Positions 6,318-14,575 of a stretch of 21,430 bases of DNA are shown one piece after another. The DNA is from UBA4416 sp040376995. GTDB taxonomy: Bacteria; Bacteroidota; Bacteroidia; B-17B0; Aurantibacillaceae. Location of the stretch: contig JBEIPP010000043.1 of assembly GCA_040376995.1 (NCBI GenBank), positions 1 through 21,430 on the forward strand. The letters are read 5' to 3'. The translations under genes and the position numbers were made by a program. Positions within the stretch are counted from its first letter, which is position 1. The number at the start of each line of letters is the position of its first letter. The notes beneath the pieces are model-generated. The model did not search any database. It was not told where the DNA came from and worked only from the letters and a program-made list of their open reading frames with translations.

Positions 6318-8357
6318 ATGACTCCTAAGGAAGCACAACATAAAATCCAAACTCTTTCTAACGAATTAGAACAACATAATTACAATTACTACGTGTTGGA
6401 CAATCCAACGATTAGTGATTATGAATTTGATAAATTACTGGAAGAACTCATTGCTTTAGAAAAACAATTCCCTGAATTTTTATCCGAAAATTCGCCAAGC
6501 CAACGGGTGGGTGGACAAATTACCAAGAACTTTCAAAGCGTGAAACATCAGTATGCGATGTTGTCGTTGAGTAATAGTTACAATCAAGAAGACTTATTGG
6601 ATTTTGACAGACGTGTGAAAGAAGGACTAGGAATAGCTTCGACAAGCTCAGCTGCCACTTTGTTTTCTGAAGAAATAGATTACGTATGCGAATTAAAATT
6701 TGACGGCTTATCCATCAGTTTAATTTATGAAGATGGACAATTAAAACAAGCCATTACTCGTGGTGATGGTGTGCAAGGCGATGATGTAACCACGAATGCC
6801 AAAACCATTAAATCTATTCCTTTAAAATTAAAAGGCAACTACCCTGCTAAGTTTGAAATACGTGGCGAAGTATTTATGCCTCGCCCAGTGTTTGATGCTA
6901 TTAATAAAGAACGTGAAGAAATTGGAGATGCCTTGATGGCAAACCCTCGCAATGCGGCATCAGGAAGTATGAAAATGCAAGACTCGGCGCAAGTAGCCAA
7001 ACGAAAATTGGATTGCTTTTTATATTATGTATTAGGAGATGGTTTACCACACCAATCGCATTTTGATAATATGCATGCGGCAAAATCATGGGGTTTTAAA
7101 ATTTCAGAAGACGCTAAATTATGCAGCGGCATTAACGAAGTGATTGATTTTATTAATTATTGGGATAAAAAACGTTTTAATTTATCTTACGATATTGATG
7201 GCATTGTAATTAAAGTAAACAATTACAACCAACAACAAAATTTAGGTTTCACTGCTAAATCGCCACGCTGGGCTATTGCCTATAAATTTAAAGCAGAGCA
7301 AGTAAGCACAGAGTTATTAAGCATTGCTTATCAAGTAGGACGTACTGGAGCTATTACTCCCGTAGCAAATTTACAACCTGTGGCATTAGGTGGCACTACT
7401 GTAAAACGTGCTTCGCTTCACAATGCCGATATTATTGAAAAACTAGATGTGCGAGTGGGAGATTTTGTGTTTGTAGAAAAAGGTGGCGAAATTATTCCTA
7501 AAATTATTGGAGTAGATTTAACTAGACGTAAACCAAACACCGAACCAACACAATACATTAGCCATTGCCCTGAATGTAATACCGAACTGAAACGCGACGA
7601 AGGCGAAGCCAACCATTATTGCCCTAACGAAAATGAATGTCCGCCACAAGTAATTGGAAAGATGGATCATTTTGTATCGCGAAAGGCCATGAATATTGAT
7701 AGTTTGGGTGGCGAAACCTTAGTGCAATTATACAATGCAGGCTTAGTAAAAAACATTGCGGACTTGTATGATTTAAAGAAAGAACAAATCCTACCTTTAG
7801 AACGCATGGCCGAAAAATCAGCCAATAATTTGATTGAAGGATTAGAAGCCAGTAAACAAGTACCTTTTGAGCGTGTACTCTATGCTATTGGCATTAGACA
7901 CGTAGGAGAAACCACCGCCAAAAAAATTGCGAAGAAAGTAAAGACATTGGATGTGTTGATACATTCTACTAAAGAAGAATTATTAGCCATTGATGAAGTA
8001 GGAGAAATTATTGCCATTAGCATTGCTGATTTTTTTGCCAACGAAAAAAACAAAGACATTATTTTACGCCTCAAGCAATCAGGCTTACAATTTGAATTAA
8101 GCGAAGAACAACAACAAGGCGGCAGCGATAAACTAAAAGATTTAACCTTTGTGATTAGTGGCGTGTTTGCCAAACATAGCCGTGAACAATACAAAGACAT
8201 AATTGAATTGCACGGCGGCAAAAACTCAGGCTCTATTTCCAAAAAAACCAGTTTTGTATTAGCGGGTGATAATATGGGACCAGAGAAATTAAAGAAAGCA
8301 GAATCTTTAGGAATTAAACTCATTAACGAAGATGAGTTTTTAGAGATGCTGGGGTAG
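6318..8357 (+). CDS. ligA: NAD-dependent DNA ligase LigA, 679 aa
   Basis: LigA seals nicks in duplex DNA with NAD+ as cofactor, in replication and repair. Seen in order: the Ia domain with HNYNYYVLDNP; the NAD-binding MLSLSNSY; the adenylation motif CELKFDG with the predicted nucleotidyl lysine K127; TRGDG; the OB-fold part with KVNN and YKFKAEQ; a Cys4 zinc finger (C417, C420, C435, C441, spacing CX2CX14CX5C); helix-hairpin-helix repeats (RVLYAIGIRHVGETTAKKIA); and a C-terminal BRCT domain (about 600-679). All domains are present and the length is normal except for one oddity. Residues 106-117 (IASTSSAATLFS) are inserted between GLG and EEIDYVCELKFDG, and the DNA there carries a palindromic repeat motif. 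The ATG at 6318 gives the standard N terminus. Confidence 0.97.
   Translation: MTPKEAQHKIQTLSNELEQHNYNYYVLDNPTISDYEFDKLLEELIALEKQFPEFLSENSPSQRVGGQITKNFQSVKHQYAMLSLSNSYNQEDLLDFDRRVKEGLGIASTSSAATLFSEEIDYVCELKFDGLSISLIYEDGQLKQAITRGDGVQGDDVTTNAKTIKSIPLKLKGNYPAKFEIRGEVFMPRPVFDAINKEREEIGDALMANPRNAASGSMKMQDSAQVAKRKLDCFLYYVLGDGLPHQSHFDNMHAAKSWGFKISEDAKLCSGINEVIDFINYWDKKRFNLSYDIDGIVIKVNNYNQQQNLGFTAKSPRWAIAYKFKAEQVSTELLSIAYQVGRTGAITPVANLQPVALGGTTVKRASLHNADIIEKLDVRVGDFVFVEKGGEIIPKIIGVDLTRRKPNTEPTQYISHCPECNTELKRDEGEANHYCPNENECPPQVIGKMDHFVSRKAMNIDSLGGETLVQLYNAGLVKNIADLYDLKKEQILPLERMAEKSANNLIEGLEASKQVPFERVLYAIGIRHVGETTAKKIAKKVKTLDVLIHSTKEELLAIDEVGEIIAISIADFFANEKNKDIILRLKQSGLQFELSEEQQQGGSDKLKDLTFVISGVFAKHSREQYKDIIELHGGKNSGSISKKTSFVLAGDNMGPEKLKKAESLGIKLINEDEFLEMLG
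6633..6668 (+). repeat. In-frame 36-bp insertion in ligA containing a TTCGACAAGCTCAG motif
   Basis: The insertion encodes residues 106-117 of LigA. It holds AGCTT-CGAC-AAGCT (stem 6635-6639 with 6644-6648) inside GCTTCGACAAGCTCAGC (6636-6652). The core TTCGACAAGCTCAG is, from memory, one of the most common short palindromic repeats in intergenic DNA of Bacteroidota and other bacteria. Typical LigA proteins pass directly from the '(R)VKKGLG' helix to 'EYVCELKFDG'. Confidence 0.5.
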
Positions 8358-8647
8358 AAAAATCGTATATTTATGAATACCAATAGAATGATAAAAACTG
8401 GCGAAATATTGCTAAATTAGCAATATTGGTTAGAAAAACATCAGCCTATATGGTAGTTATGTGCAAATTAATACTAGACACGAAACAACAACAATGTCGA
8501 CACTTTTCAAAATCATAGACACCTTTCCAAACAACACGGCGTCGAGAAAAGTTTTTGAGAAAAAACCGCGAATAAAAAAGCATCGAAGAATAAGCCAGAT
8601 ACCCCTAACACAACCTAATGCTTAGTTCAAACTATTTATAGGGTAGA
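8358..8647. other. 290-bp intergenic region, no supported gene
   Basis: The region holds a perfect 11-bp hairpin at 8405-8427 (see its own entry). After it comes a stretch (about 8430-8640) of more mixed base composition. On the minus strand that stretch is open for roughly 55 codons, ending at a TAA at 8457-8459 and reading FLDAVLFGKVSMILKSVD and SCLVLICT near its end. It has no early start codon and no recognisable family, so I do not call a gene. It may be a dispersed intergenic repeat. Confidence 0.5.
8405..8427. terminator. Perfect 11-bp hairpin downstream of ligA, possible terminator
   Basis: AATATTGCTAA (8405-8415) and TTAGCAATATT (8417-8427) are perfect inverted repeats, 48 bases past the ligA stop. 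No T-run follows, so termination would be weak; a protein-binding palindrome is an alternative. Confidence 0.35.
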
Positions 8648-10792
8648 TTACTTATCTCCCTTTAAAATATCTTTAATTTTATCTTTCAAGTAAATTACCT
8701 TTTCAATATTTTCTTGAATGGCAGGTACTGTCATTTCGGAAATTTGAGAGTCGCTTAATGATTTTAAAGTCTCAGGATAAAACACAATAAAGCTTGTAAA
8801 CTCATTATTTTTATTGAGTGTTTTAGGAATATTATCAATATGAAAATCATATGATACGGTTTGCTTACGTCCACTTAAAAACACAAACAAATCATCTTCT
8901 TTTACTGAATCAATAATATCGCTATCATCAAATCCACTAACAATTAAATAATTATAAAACTCACGCTTTTTATCATTATTTAAAGCAGTAAAAGCATCAA
9001 TGGTTTTCTTTTGTCCGTAAACCATAGCATTACTACCCATTTGTTTTAATACCGCATTAATTTTACGAACTACTAAATTAAATCCACTTTCTAATTCGGC
9101 ATTAGGCGACAATAAAACTACAATACGTTTATAAGTATTTAATGGTTGAATAACTTTAGAGATAATAATTGATTGCTTCGTTTTTACCAATAAATTATCA
9201 GCAATACTTCCAAAAATTAAATTGCCTGTTCCTAGTTGTGCTTTCCAACTAATTAAAATATCAGAAATACTATAGGCTTTTGCTGTTCTAGCAATTCCAT
9301 CTACAATACTTAAATCTACTTTTTTAAGCACTTGTACTTTTTTATCGCCCGACGAAATTTGCTCAACTACTCCATCAATTACTTTCTTTACCACATTTAT
9401 TTTTTCGTCAGCATCTTCATTTTCCTCTACAATCGATAAAGGATAAATTGGTTCAAGTGATTTATCATCTTTAATTATTAATGCTAAATCAATTAAACGA
9501 GCAATATTTTCTGGATTACTTACAGGAATTAAAATACGTTCTGTTCTATCCACAATTTTTTTAGAGTTTTCTTTTTCGGTCATGGCAATTTTACGAGCAG
9601 CTCTTTCGGTAACAAACGAGCTTACCATGCAGGTAATTAAAATTAAGATGATGGTTCCATTAATCACATTTTGATCAAACAAACCAATATCGTAACCTAC
9701 TTTAATAACAGCTAATGTAGCTGCCGCATGCGAAGCACTTAAACCAAACATGACACGTTTTTCGTACTTAGTATATTTATAAATAATTCCTGTTGCTTGA
9801 GCGGCCAACCATTTAGTAATTAAAGCAACAATACTTAAAATACCTGCAAATACTAACGCGTTGGTTCCTTTAAAAAATAAAGAAAAGTCAACCAACATAC
9901 CAGCACTAATTAAAAAGAAAGGAATAAAAATTGTATTACCAATAAAAATAACACGATTCATTAATACCGAATTGTGTGGGATTACTCTATTTAAAGCTAA
10001 ACCTGCTAAAAAGGCTCCAATAATTGGCTCAACACCTGCCAACTCCGAAAAGAAACCAGAAATAAAAACAACCGCTAATACATAAATGTATTGCGAACTC
10101 CCCTGTCCTTCAATGTTTCTAAAAAACCAACGACTTACTTTTGGCAATAAATATAAAACCGAAAAAACCAGTAACCCTAATGATATCACTAATCGTATCC
10201 AAAACATCGAATTGATTTCGCCGCCAACCACATTTGTAATTACACCTAACAAAATTAAAACGGCACTATCCGTAATAATTGTTCCACCAAACGAAACTTG
10301 AACTGCACGATTTTTTACAATACCCATATTACTAACTATCGGGTAACTTAATAAAGTATGAGTAGAAAACATACTAGCTAGTAACAATGCTGGCCACAAA
10401 CTAAAGCCAAACACATATACACAAACTAAATAACCTATAGTAATTGGAATAAAAAACGTTAAAGCACCAAATACTAAACTCTTTGATCTGTTTTGCTTGT
10501 ATTCTTGCATGTCAATTTCAAGTCCAGCCAAGAACATGATATACAATAAACCTGTTTTACTAAATAATTCGAAACTGGTTGATTTTTCAATAATATGAAG
10601 TGTATTAGGACCAATAATAACACCTGCTATAATTAATCCAATGATGCCTGGAATACGAAAACGCTTTAAAACTAAAGGCGCAAATAAAATAATGAGGAGT
10701 GTTAATGCTAAAATTAATACCGGATTTTTTACTGGTAAATAATGATTAAAAAACTCTTGAAAGGCTTGTAAATTACCAGCAAATAACTGCAT
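8648..10792 (-). CDS. CPA2-type cation:proton antiporter with C-terminal universal-stress-like region, 714 aa
   Basis: The N-terminal part (about residues 22-400) is a Na+/H+ exchanger domain of the CPA2 (Kef-like) type with about 12 membrane helices. Typical stretches are RIPGIIGLIIAGVIIGPN (helix 1-2 region), GLLYIMFLAGLEID, THTLLSYPIVSNMGI, GTIITDSAVLILLG with the membrane Asp, GVEPIIGAFLAGLALNR and IGNTIFIPFFLISAGML. The remaining 300 residues are soluble and begin with VDRTERILIPVSNPENIARL, which resembles a universal-stress (UspA) fold in two halves; there is no TrkA-N domain. Likely role: exchange of K+ or Na+ for H+ at the inner membrane, controlled by the cytoplasmic domain. The ion is not deducible. 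The gene has its own promoter and stands 69 bases from the TonB receptor gene upstream. Confidence 0.9.
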   Translation of the reverse strand: MQLFAGNLQAFQEFFNHYLPVKNPVLILALTLLIILFAPLVLKRFRIPGIIGLIIAGVIIGPNTLHIIEKSTSFELFSKTGLLYIMFLAGLEIDMQEYKQNRSKSLVFGALTFFIPITIGYLVCVYVFGFSLWPALLLASMFSTHTLLSYPIVSNMGIVKNRAVQVSFGGTIITDSAVLILLGVITNVVGGEINSMFWIRLVISLGLLVFSVLYLLPKVSRWFFRNIEGQGSSQYIYVLAVVFISGFFSELAGVEPIIGAFLAGLALNRVIPHNSVLMNRVIFIGNTIFIPFFLISAGMLVDFSLFFKGTNALVFAGILSIVALITKWLAAQATGIIYKYTKYEKRVMFGLSASHAAATLAVIKVGYDIGLFDQNVINGTIILILITCMVSSFVTERAARKIAMTEKENSKKIVDRTERILIPVSNPENIARLIDLALIIKDDKSLEPIYPLSIVEENEDADEKINVVKKVIDGVVEQISSGDKKVQVLKKVDLSIVDGIARTAKAYSISDILISWKAQLGTGNLIFGSIADNLLVKTKQSIIISKVIQPLNTYKRIVVLLSPNAELESGFNLVVRKINAVLKQMGSNAMVYGQKKTIDAFTALNNDKKREFYNYLIVSGFDDSDIIDSVKEDDLFVFLSGRKQTVSYDFHIDNIPKTLNKNNEFTSFIVFYPETLKSLSDSQISEMTVPAIQENIEKVIYLKDKIKDILKGDK

Positions 10793-10807
10793 AAAAAATC
10801 TTTAAAA

Positions 10808-10842
10808 CAAAAATAAAGAATTAAAGTGTACTAAAGACAAAA
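10808..10842 (-). promoter_or_regulatory. Candidate promoter of the antiporter gene
   Basis: On the minus strand TATTTTTG (10808-10815) fits TAnnTTTG, 15 bases upstream of the ATG at 10792. A TTTTG lies at 10838-10842, with 22 bases between, slightly longer than ideal. Confidence 0.45.
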
Positions 10843-10861
10843 TCCTGAAAATATACCTTTA

Positions 10862-13303
10862 TTAAAACGTTAACGCGTATTGCAAAGCGGTGTTTCTTTG
10901 TGATTCTATTTTTAGAGGTCGTAAAGAGTATTCTTCATTTAATACATTATTGCAAACCAATGATAATTTTTGCTTTTCGCTAATTTTATAACTCACACGA
11001 GCATCCCAAACACTCACATATAGGTGAGTTTTCCAGTATTTTACACCTTTAATTCTATCAATATTTGGATAAAATCCGTCGGTTAACACCTCAATATCTT
11101 TAAATGCTTTATCAATGTTTTGCATTTTGCTGTAATACTTATTACTAACCCCTAAAGAAAAACGATAAATTTTAAATTCGATATCAGCTTTAAACATATG
11201 TTTAAAACGGTATTTTAAAATATTATCCGTCGTATCCATACTACTAGATTTATAACTTAAATCTTGCCCAAAACCTCCTAAAGATTTGTCTCTTGCATAT
11301 ACACTATCAGGAGTTAAGCTCACGGGCTCAATATAGGTGTACCCAATAAGAGCCGCTACTCCAAAACGTTTGTTGGTTTCGGGCATGGTAGCCGCCAACG
11401 ACATATCAACTCCTCTAACTCTCGAATCTCCTGTATTTAAAAATTTAAAACCAACCACTGATACATCAGGATCCCATACACCAAATAAATACTCAATGGT
11501 GTTATGGTATTTTTGATAAAATCCAGCGATATCAAAAAAGCCTTTACAATTGCCCAATTTAAAGCCTTGTTTTAATCCAATTTCAAAACTACTACTAGTT
11601 TCTGGTTTCAAATCAGGATTAGGAAAAATACCAAATAAGCCAGCTTTTGTGGTGATATATTTTTCTGTAATAGTAGGATATCTAAATCCTTGACCATAAG
11701 ACGAACGTATAAAAGTACCTCTTGTGATTTGTAAATTAGCACCTGCTCGATATATTGGAGCAACTACACTATTTAAATCATTCATTTTAAAATATTCATA
11801 CCTCACCCCACCAGATAAGTTTAAGATTCTCCAGAATTTCTTATCTAACTGAATATACCCCGAGGCATTTACAATTTTATTTTCGGGAGTACCACTTGAT
11901 ACATATAATCGAGATTTTGAATAAGAAACATTTCCAACGATACCGCCAGTAAAATTTAAATTAATGCTCTTAAATTTACGTTGCAATTGGTATTCGCCAA
12001 AATACATAGTTCCTTTATTAGATTGGTTATTGGTAATTACATTATCTGAATGAAACACTCGCGTTTGTATACTATGACTTAATCCATTTTTGGTAACATA
12101 TTTAATAAATGGATCCACATTAAATAAAGTTTGATCTTCTAAAAACACTGCGCCTGGATAACCTTTATAAAGACCCAAAGAATCATCAAACCAAGCAAAT
12201 ACCATATTGGTTTTGTTTAACATGAAGTTGGCATTAACACCATAATTTAAACCTGGAAATTTCTTAGAACGATAACGAAGATTCATATTTATTCGTCCTC
12301 TCTTCTTAATCATATCATCATTTGTAAAGGTATGAATAGAGTCTTCCAATAATAAGGCTTTCTTTAAAACTGGATCTAAATATGGTGCTGGAGGTGGAGG
12401 TCCGATGTAACCTTGATCCATATTAAAATTAGCACCAATTACAAAATCTAAGTTTTTATTAATTATGCGAGAGTGAAATAAATTTAAGTTTGTAAAACCT
12501 GGTATTGATTTATTGTACCAATTAGCAGCTGGTGCTTTTGGCAAACTATAATTACCTACCGAATAATTTACACTTGTTTTTGGTGTAGCTCTTGGATAAG
12601 CCGAATGAATACTAATAACTCCATTTAAGGCAGAGGAGCCATATAATACCGAAGAAGCTCCTTTAATGACTTCTATTTGCTCAATATTTTCAACTGGAAT
12701 ATAACTCCATTCTGGTCTTCCAGCATCTCCACTTAATAAAGGCACTCCGTCTACCACAATAGCTACTCTACTTCCTACACCAAAAGTAAAACCACTCCCT
12801 CCACGAATTTGAGGATCGTTATCAATAATAGATAAACCAGGAACTTGCTCTAAGGCAGTTTCTATACTCGTTGTGTTTTTATTACTAATTAAATTAGGCT
12901 TAATGACTTCCATCGAAATAGTTAATTCTTCTAATTTTTGTTCGAACTTACCAGAAGATACAACCACTGTTTCAAGGGTTTTAGCCATTTGCTTTAAAAC
13001 AATATTTTTTTGAAAAATTTCATTTTCTTTTATCACCACCGAAAAGGTATCACTTTGTAAACCTAAATAGCTACATAATATTTTATACTTACCTGTATCT
13101 AAAACCAATACATAGTTTCCGTCAATATCTGATGCCGTACCTTTTGATAAATCACTCAATAGCTGAATAGTAGCTCCAATAATTGGTTCTTTAGATTCTT
13201 TATCAGAAATATTTCCTTTTAGCACTCCTGTTCCTGTTTGAGCAATCAATACAGAAGGCAGCACAAATAATGAAAACAAAAAAAGTAATATAGGTTTAAA
13301 CAT
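10862..13303 (-). CDS. TonB-dependent outer membrane receptor, 813 aa
   Basis: The domain order is signal peptide (about residues 1-22, ending VLIAQ), carboxypeptidase-regulatory-like domain (about 25-110, ISDKESKEPIIGATIQLLSD), plug and beta-barrel. The plug has the classical sequence of siderophore/vitamin B12-type receptors: ALEQVPGLSIIDNDPQIRGG, VAIVVDGVPLLSGDAG, and IEQIEVIKGASSVLYGSSAL. The barrel contains a proline-rich extracellular loop (GPPPPAPYLDP) and ends YALTF with a C-terminal aromatic residue, as expected for BamA recognition. The substrate is unknown; no transporter or lipoprotein partner is adjacent, so it is an orphan receptor and not a SusC/SusD pair. Its start codon lies only 12 bases after a terminator-like hairpin, and I see no promoter in the 60 bases between it and the upstream sorting-domain gene. 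Confidence 0.9.
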   Translation of the reverse strand: MFKPILLFLFSLFVLPSVLIAQTGTGVLKGNISDKESKEPIIGATIQLLSDLSKGTASDIDGNYVLVLDTGKYKILCSYLGLQSDTFSVVIKENEIFQKNIVLKQMAKTLETVVVSSGKFEQKLEELTISMEVIKPNLISNKNTTSIETALEQVPGLSIIDNDPQIRGGSGFTFGVGSRVAIVVDGVPLLSGDAGRPEWSYIPVENIEQIEVIKGASSVLYGSSALNGVISIHSAYPRATPKTSVNYSVGNYSLPKAPAANWYNKSIPGFTNLNLFHSRIINKNLDFVIGANFNMDQGYIGPPPPAPYLDPVLKKALLLEDSIHTFTNDDMIKKRGRINMNLRYRSKKFPGLNYGVNANFMLNKTNMVFAWFDDSLGLYKGYPGAVFLEDQTLFNVDPFIKYVTKNGLSHSIQTRVFHSDNVITNNQSNKGTMYFGEYQLQRKFKSINLNFTGGIVGNVSYSKSRLYVSSGTPENKIVNASGYIQLDKKFWRILNLSGGVRYEYFKMNDLNSVVAPIYRAGANLQITRGTFIRSSYGQGFRYPTITEKYITTKAGLFGIFPNPDLKPETSSSFEIGLKQGFKLGNCKGFFDIAGFYQKYHNTIEYLFGVWDPDVSVVGFKFLNTGDSRVRGVDMSLAATMPETNKRFGVAALIGYTYIEPVSLTPDSVYARDKSLGGFGQDLSYKSSSMDTTDNILKYRFKHMFKADIEFKIYRFSLGVSNKYYSKMQNIDKAFKDIEVLTDGFYPNIDRIKGVKYWKTHLYVSVWDARVSYKISEKQKLSLVCNNVLNEEYSLRPLKIESQRNTALQYALTF

Positions 13304-13305
13304 AA

Positions 13306-13345
13306 TCTTAAAAAGAAAACCCTAACAATTTAATGTTAGGGTTTT
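13306..13345 (-). terminator. Terminator-like hairpin directly before the TonB receptor start codon
   Basis: Read on the minus strand, a perfect 12-bp stem (13334-13345 with 13316-13327; AAAACCCTAACA/TGTTAGGGTTTT) with a 6-nt loop is followed by TTTTCTTTTT. The ATG of the receptor gene is at 13303. It terminates the PCMD-protein transcript and may act as an attenuator for the receptor gene. Confidence 0.75.
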
Positions 13346-13363
13346 AAAAAATATAAATAAATA

Positions 13364-14360
13364 TTAATCAATAAATAATTTTCCAAACTTACCTTGAGAC
13401 TTGCCGCTCACTTTATACATGTAAATTCCAGAAACTAATTTAGAAACATCAATTGTATTAACCGCAGAGTTATCTATTGTTTGAGTAGCTACTAATTGAC
13501 CAGTTGCATTATAAATTTCGATCGTTGAATTTTCTGAAGACTTGTTTAAGAAATCAACATAAATGTTTTTCTCGAAATAATGATACTTTTACATTTTTAG
13601 TAAAATCATTTTCCTTTACTGAAGTTGGAATAGGATTGTAAATCATTTCTAAATCATCTACCCATAACTTACTACCTGTTCCTGTAGCGCCTGGAGCAAC
13701 TGTTAATTGATTATTTGAAGACGTAATATTAACCATTACATAAGCTGGTGTATTAGAATTTACATATGTAAATGGAATAGAAAAACGTTTCCAAGTAGAT
13801 TGATTAGATGCAGGAGAAACAAAAAGAGCTGAAGCAATTTTGTTTGCAGATAAATCTGTATGATTACCACTTACTGGTGTTTCAGGGTCATAAAAATCGC
13901 CACTATGTAAGTAAGCTAAAACTTTTGCTTGCTCAGCAGATGCACCTGTTCCGCCAGTAGCTTGAGTATACTTATACCAACCTACTAAACTATCAGGACG
14001 TCCTGTAAAAGCTTGTTTATTGGCACCTGTTGCGCCTAAATATCCTTGTGATTTATTAGTGCTTGGCGCCTCAACAACACCTGTGGTAACGTTACCATTT
14101 ACAACAGCTAAGATATAATACTTAGTTTCTACACGCACACAATATGTTCCAGAGTGTGGTCCTGAAGATTCACGGTAACAAGTTTGAGGACCTGAACTAG
14201 CTAAACCTGTTCCAGTTTTATTAGAATTCCAAGATGTTGGTTCTTCGGAAGATGTTCCTGCATTTTCCCAATTTTCAAATCCACCATTTGCAATTTGAGT
14301 TTGAGCAAATGAGTATAAAGAAATAGATAAGGATAATAAAGTAGTAAATATTTTATTCAT
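13364..14360 (-). CDS. Secreted PCMD-domain protein with T9SS type A sorting domain, frameshifted near its 3' end
   Basis: I chose the ATG at 14360, which gives a normal signal peptide (MNKIFTTLLSLSISLYSFAQ); an upstream Met at 14396 adds 12 unlikely residues. The main domain, about residues 20-245, begins IANGGFENWE and ends SKLWVDDLEMIYNP, typical of the PCMD (putative carbohydrate metabolism) fold, a jelly-roll similar to carbohydrate-binding modules. The first frame ends early at 13554 with SLFREKHLC. The other frame continues with a textbook T9SS C-terminal sorting domain: STIEIYNATGQLVATQ, then DVSKLVSGIYMYKVSGKSQG and GKLFID, to the TAA at 13364-13366. Removing one A from the five-A run (13566-13570, T on the plus strand) restores SLFRENIYVDFLNKSSE. 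In the intact form it would be exported through the T9SS to the cell surface. Confidence 0.8.
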
Positions 14361-14435
14361 ACAGCTTGGTTTTAAAATTAATCTAGGTTCTCTCACTGAG
14401 AAAAATAGCTGATTTATTAATAAAAGTTAGTTAAA

Positions 14436-14465
14436 CAAAAATACTAATTAAATACAGTTTTCAAA
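14436..14465 (-). promoter_or_regulatory. Bacteroidota-type promoter of the PCMD-protein gene
   Basis: On the minus strand TTTG (14462-14465) and TATTTTTG (14436-14443) are 18 bases apart, close to the TTTG-N19-TAnnTTTG consensus. The ATG at 14360 is 75 bases downstream of the -7 box, leaving an untranslated leader of roughly 70 bases. Confidence 0.6.
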
Positions 14466-14575
14466 GTAATTTCCCGATTTTAATAAACTCCCTAATTAAC
14501 AACTAATAAAAAATATCCTTTGTTAGTTTGATTAAACTCTGAATGAATTCCTGTTTCATCAATAACCACTTTTGT

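Noticed and set aside
7880..8383. 167-codon open frame on the minus strand inside ligA
   Set aside because: It lies wholly over the conserved HhH/BRCT part of ligA, has low-complexity Ser/Leu-rich translation and matches no family.
8457..8465. attC-like integron site from GTTATGTGC
   Set aside because: The bases do not fit the GTTRRRY core, and no matching partner core or cassette structure is present.
10862..13303. SusC/SusD-type glycan uptake pair
   Set aside because: No SusD-like lipoprotein gene lies next to either TonB receptor, and the receptor plugs resemble metal or siderophore/B12-type receptors.
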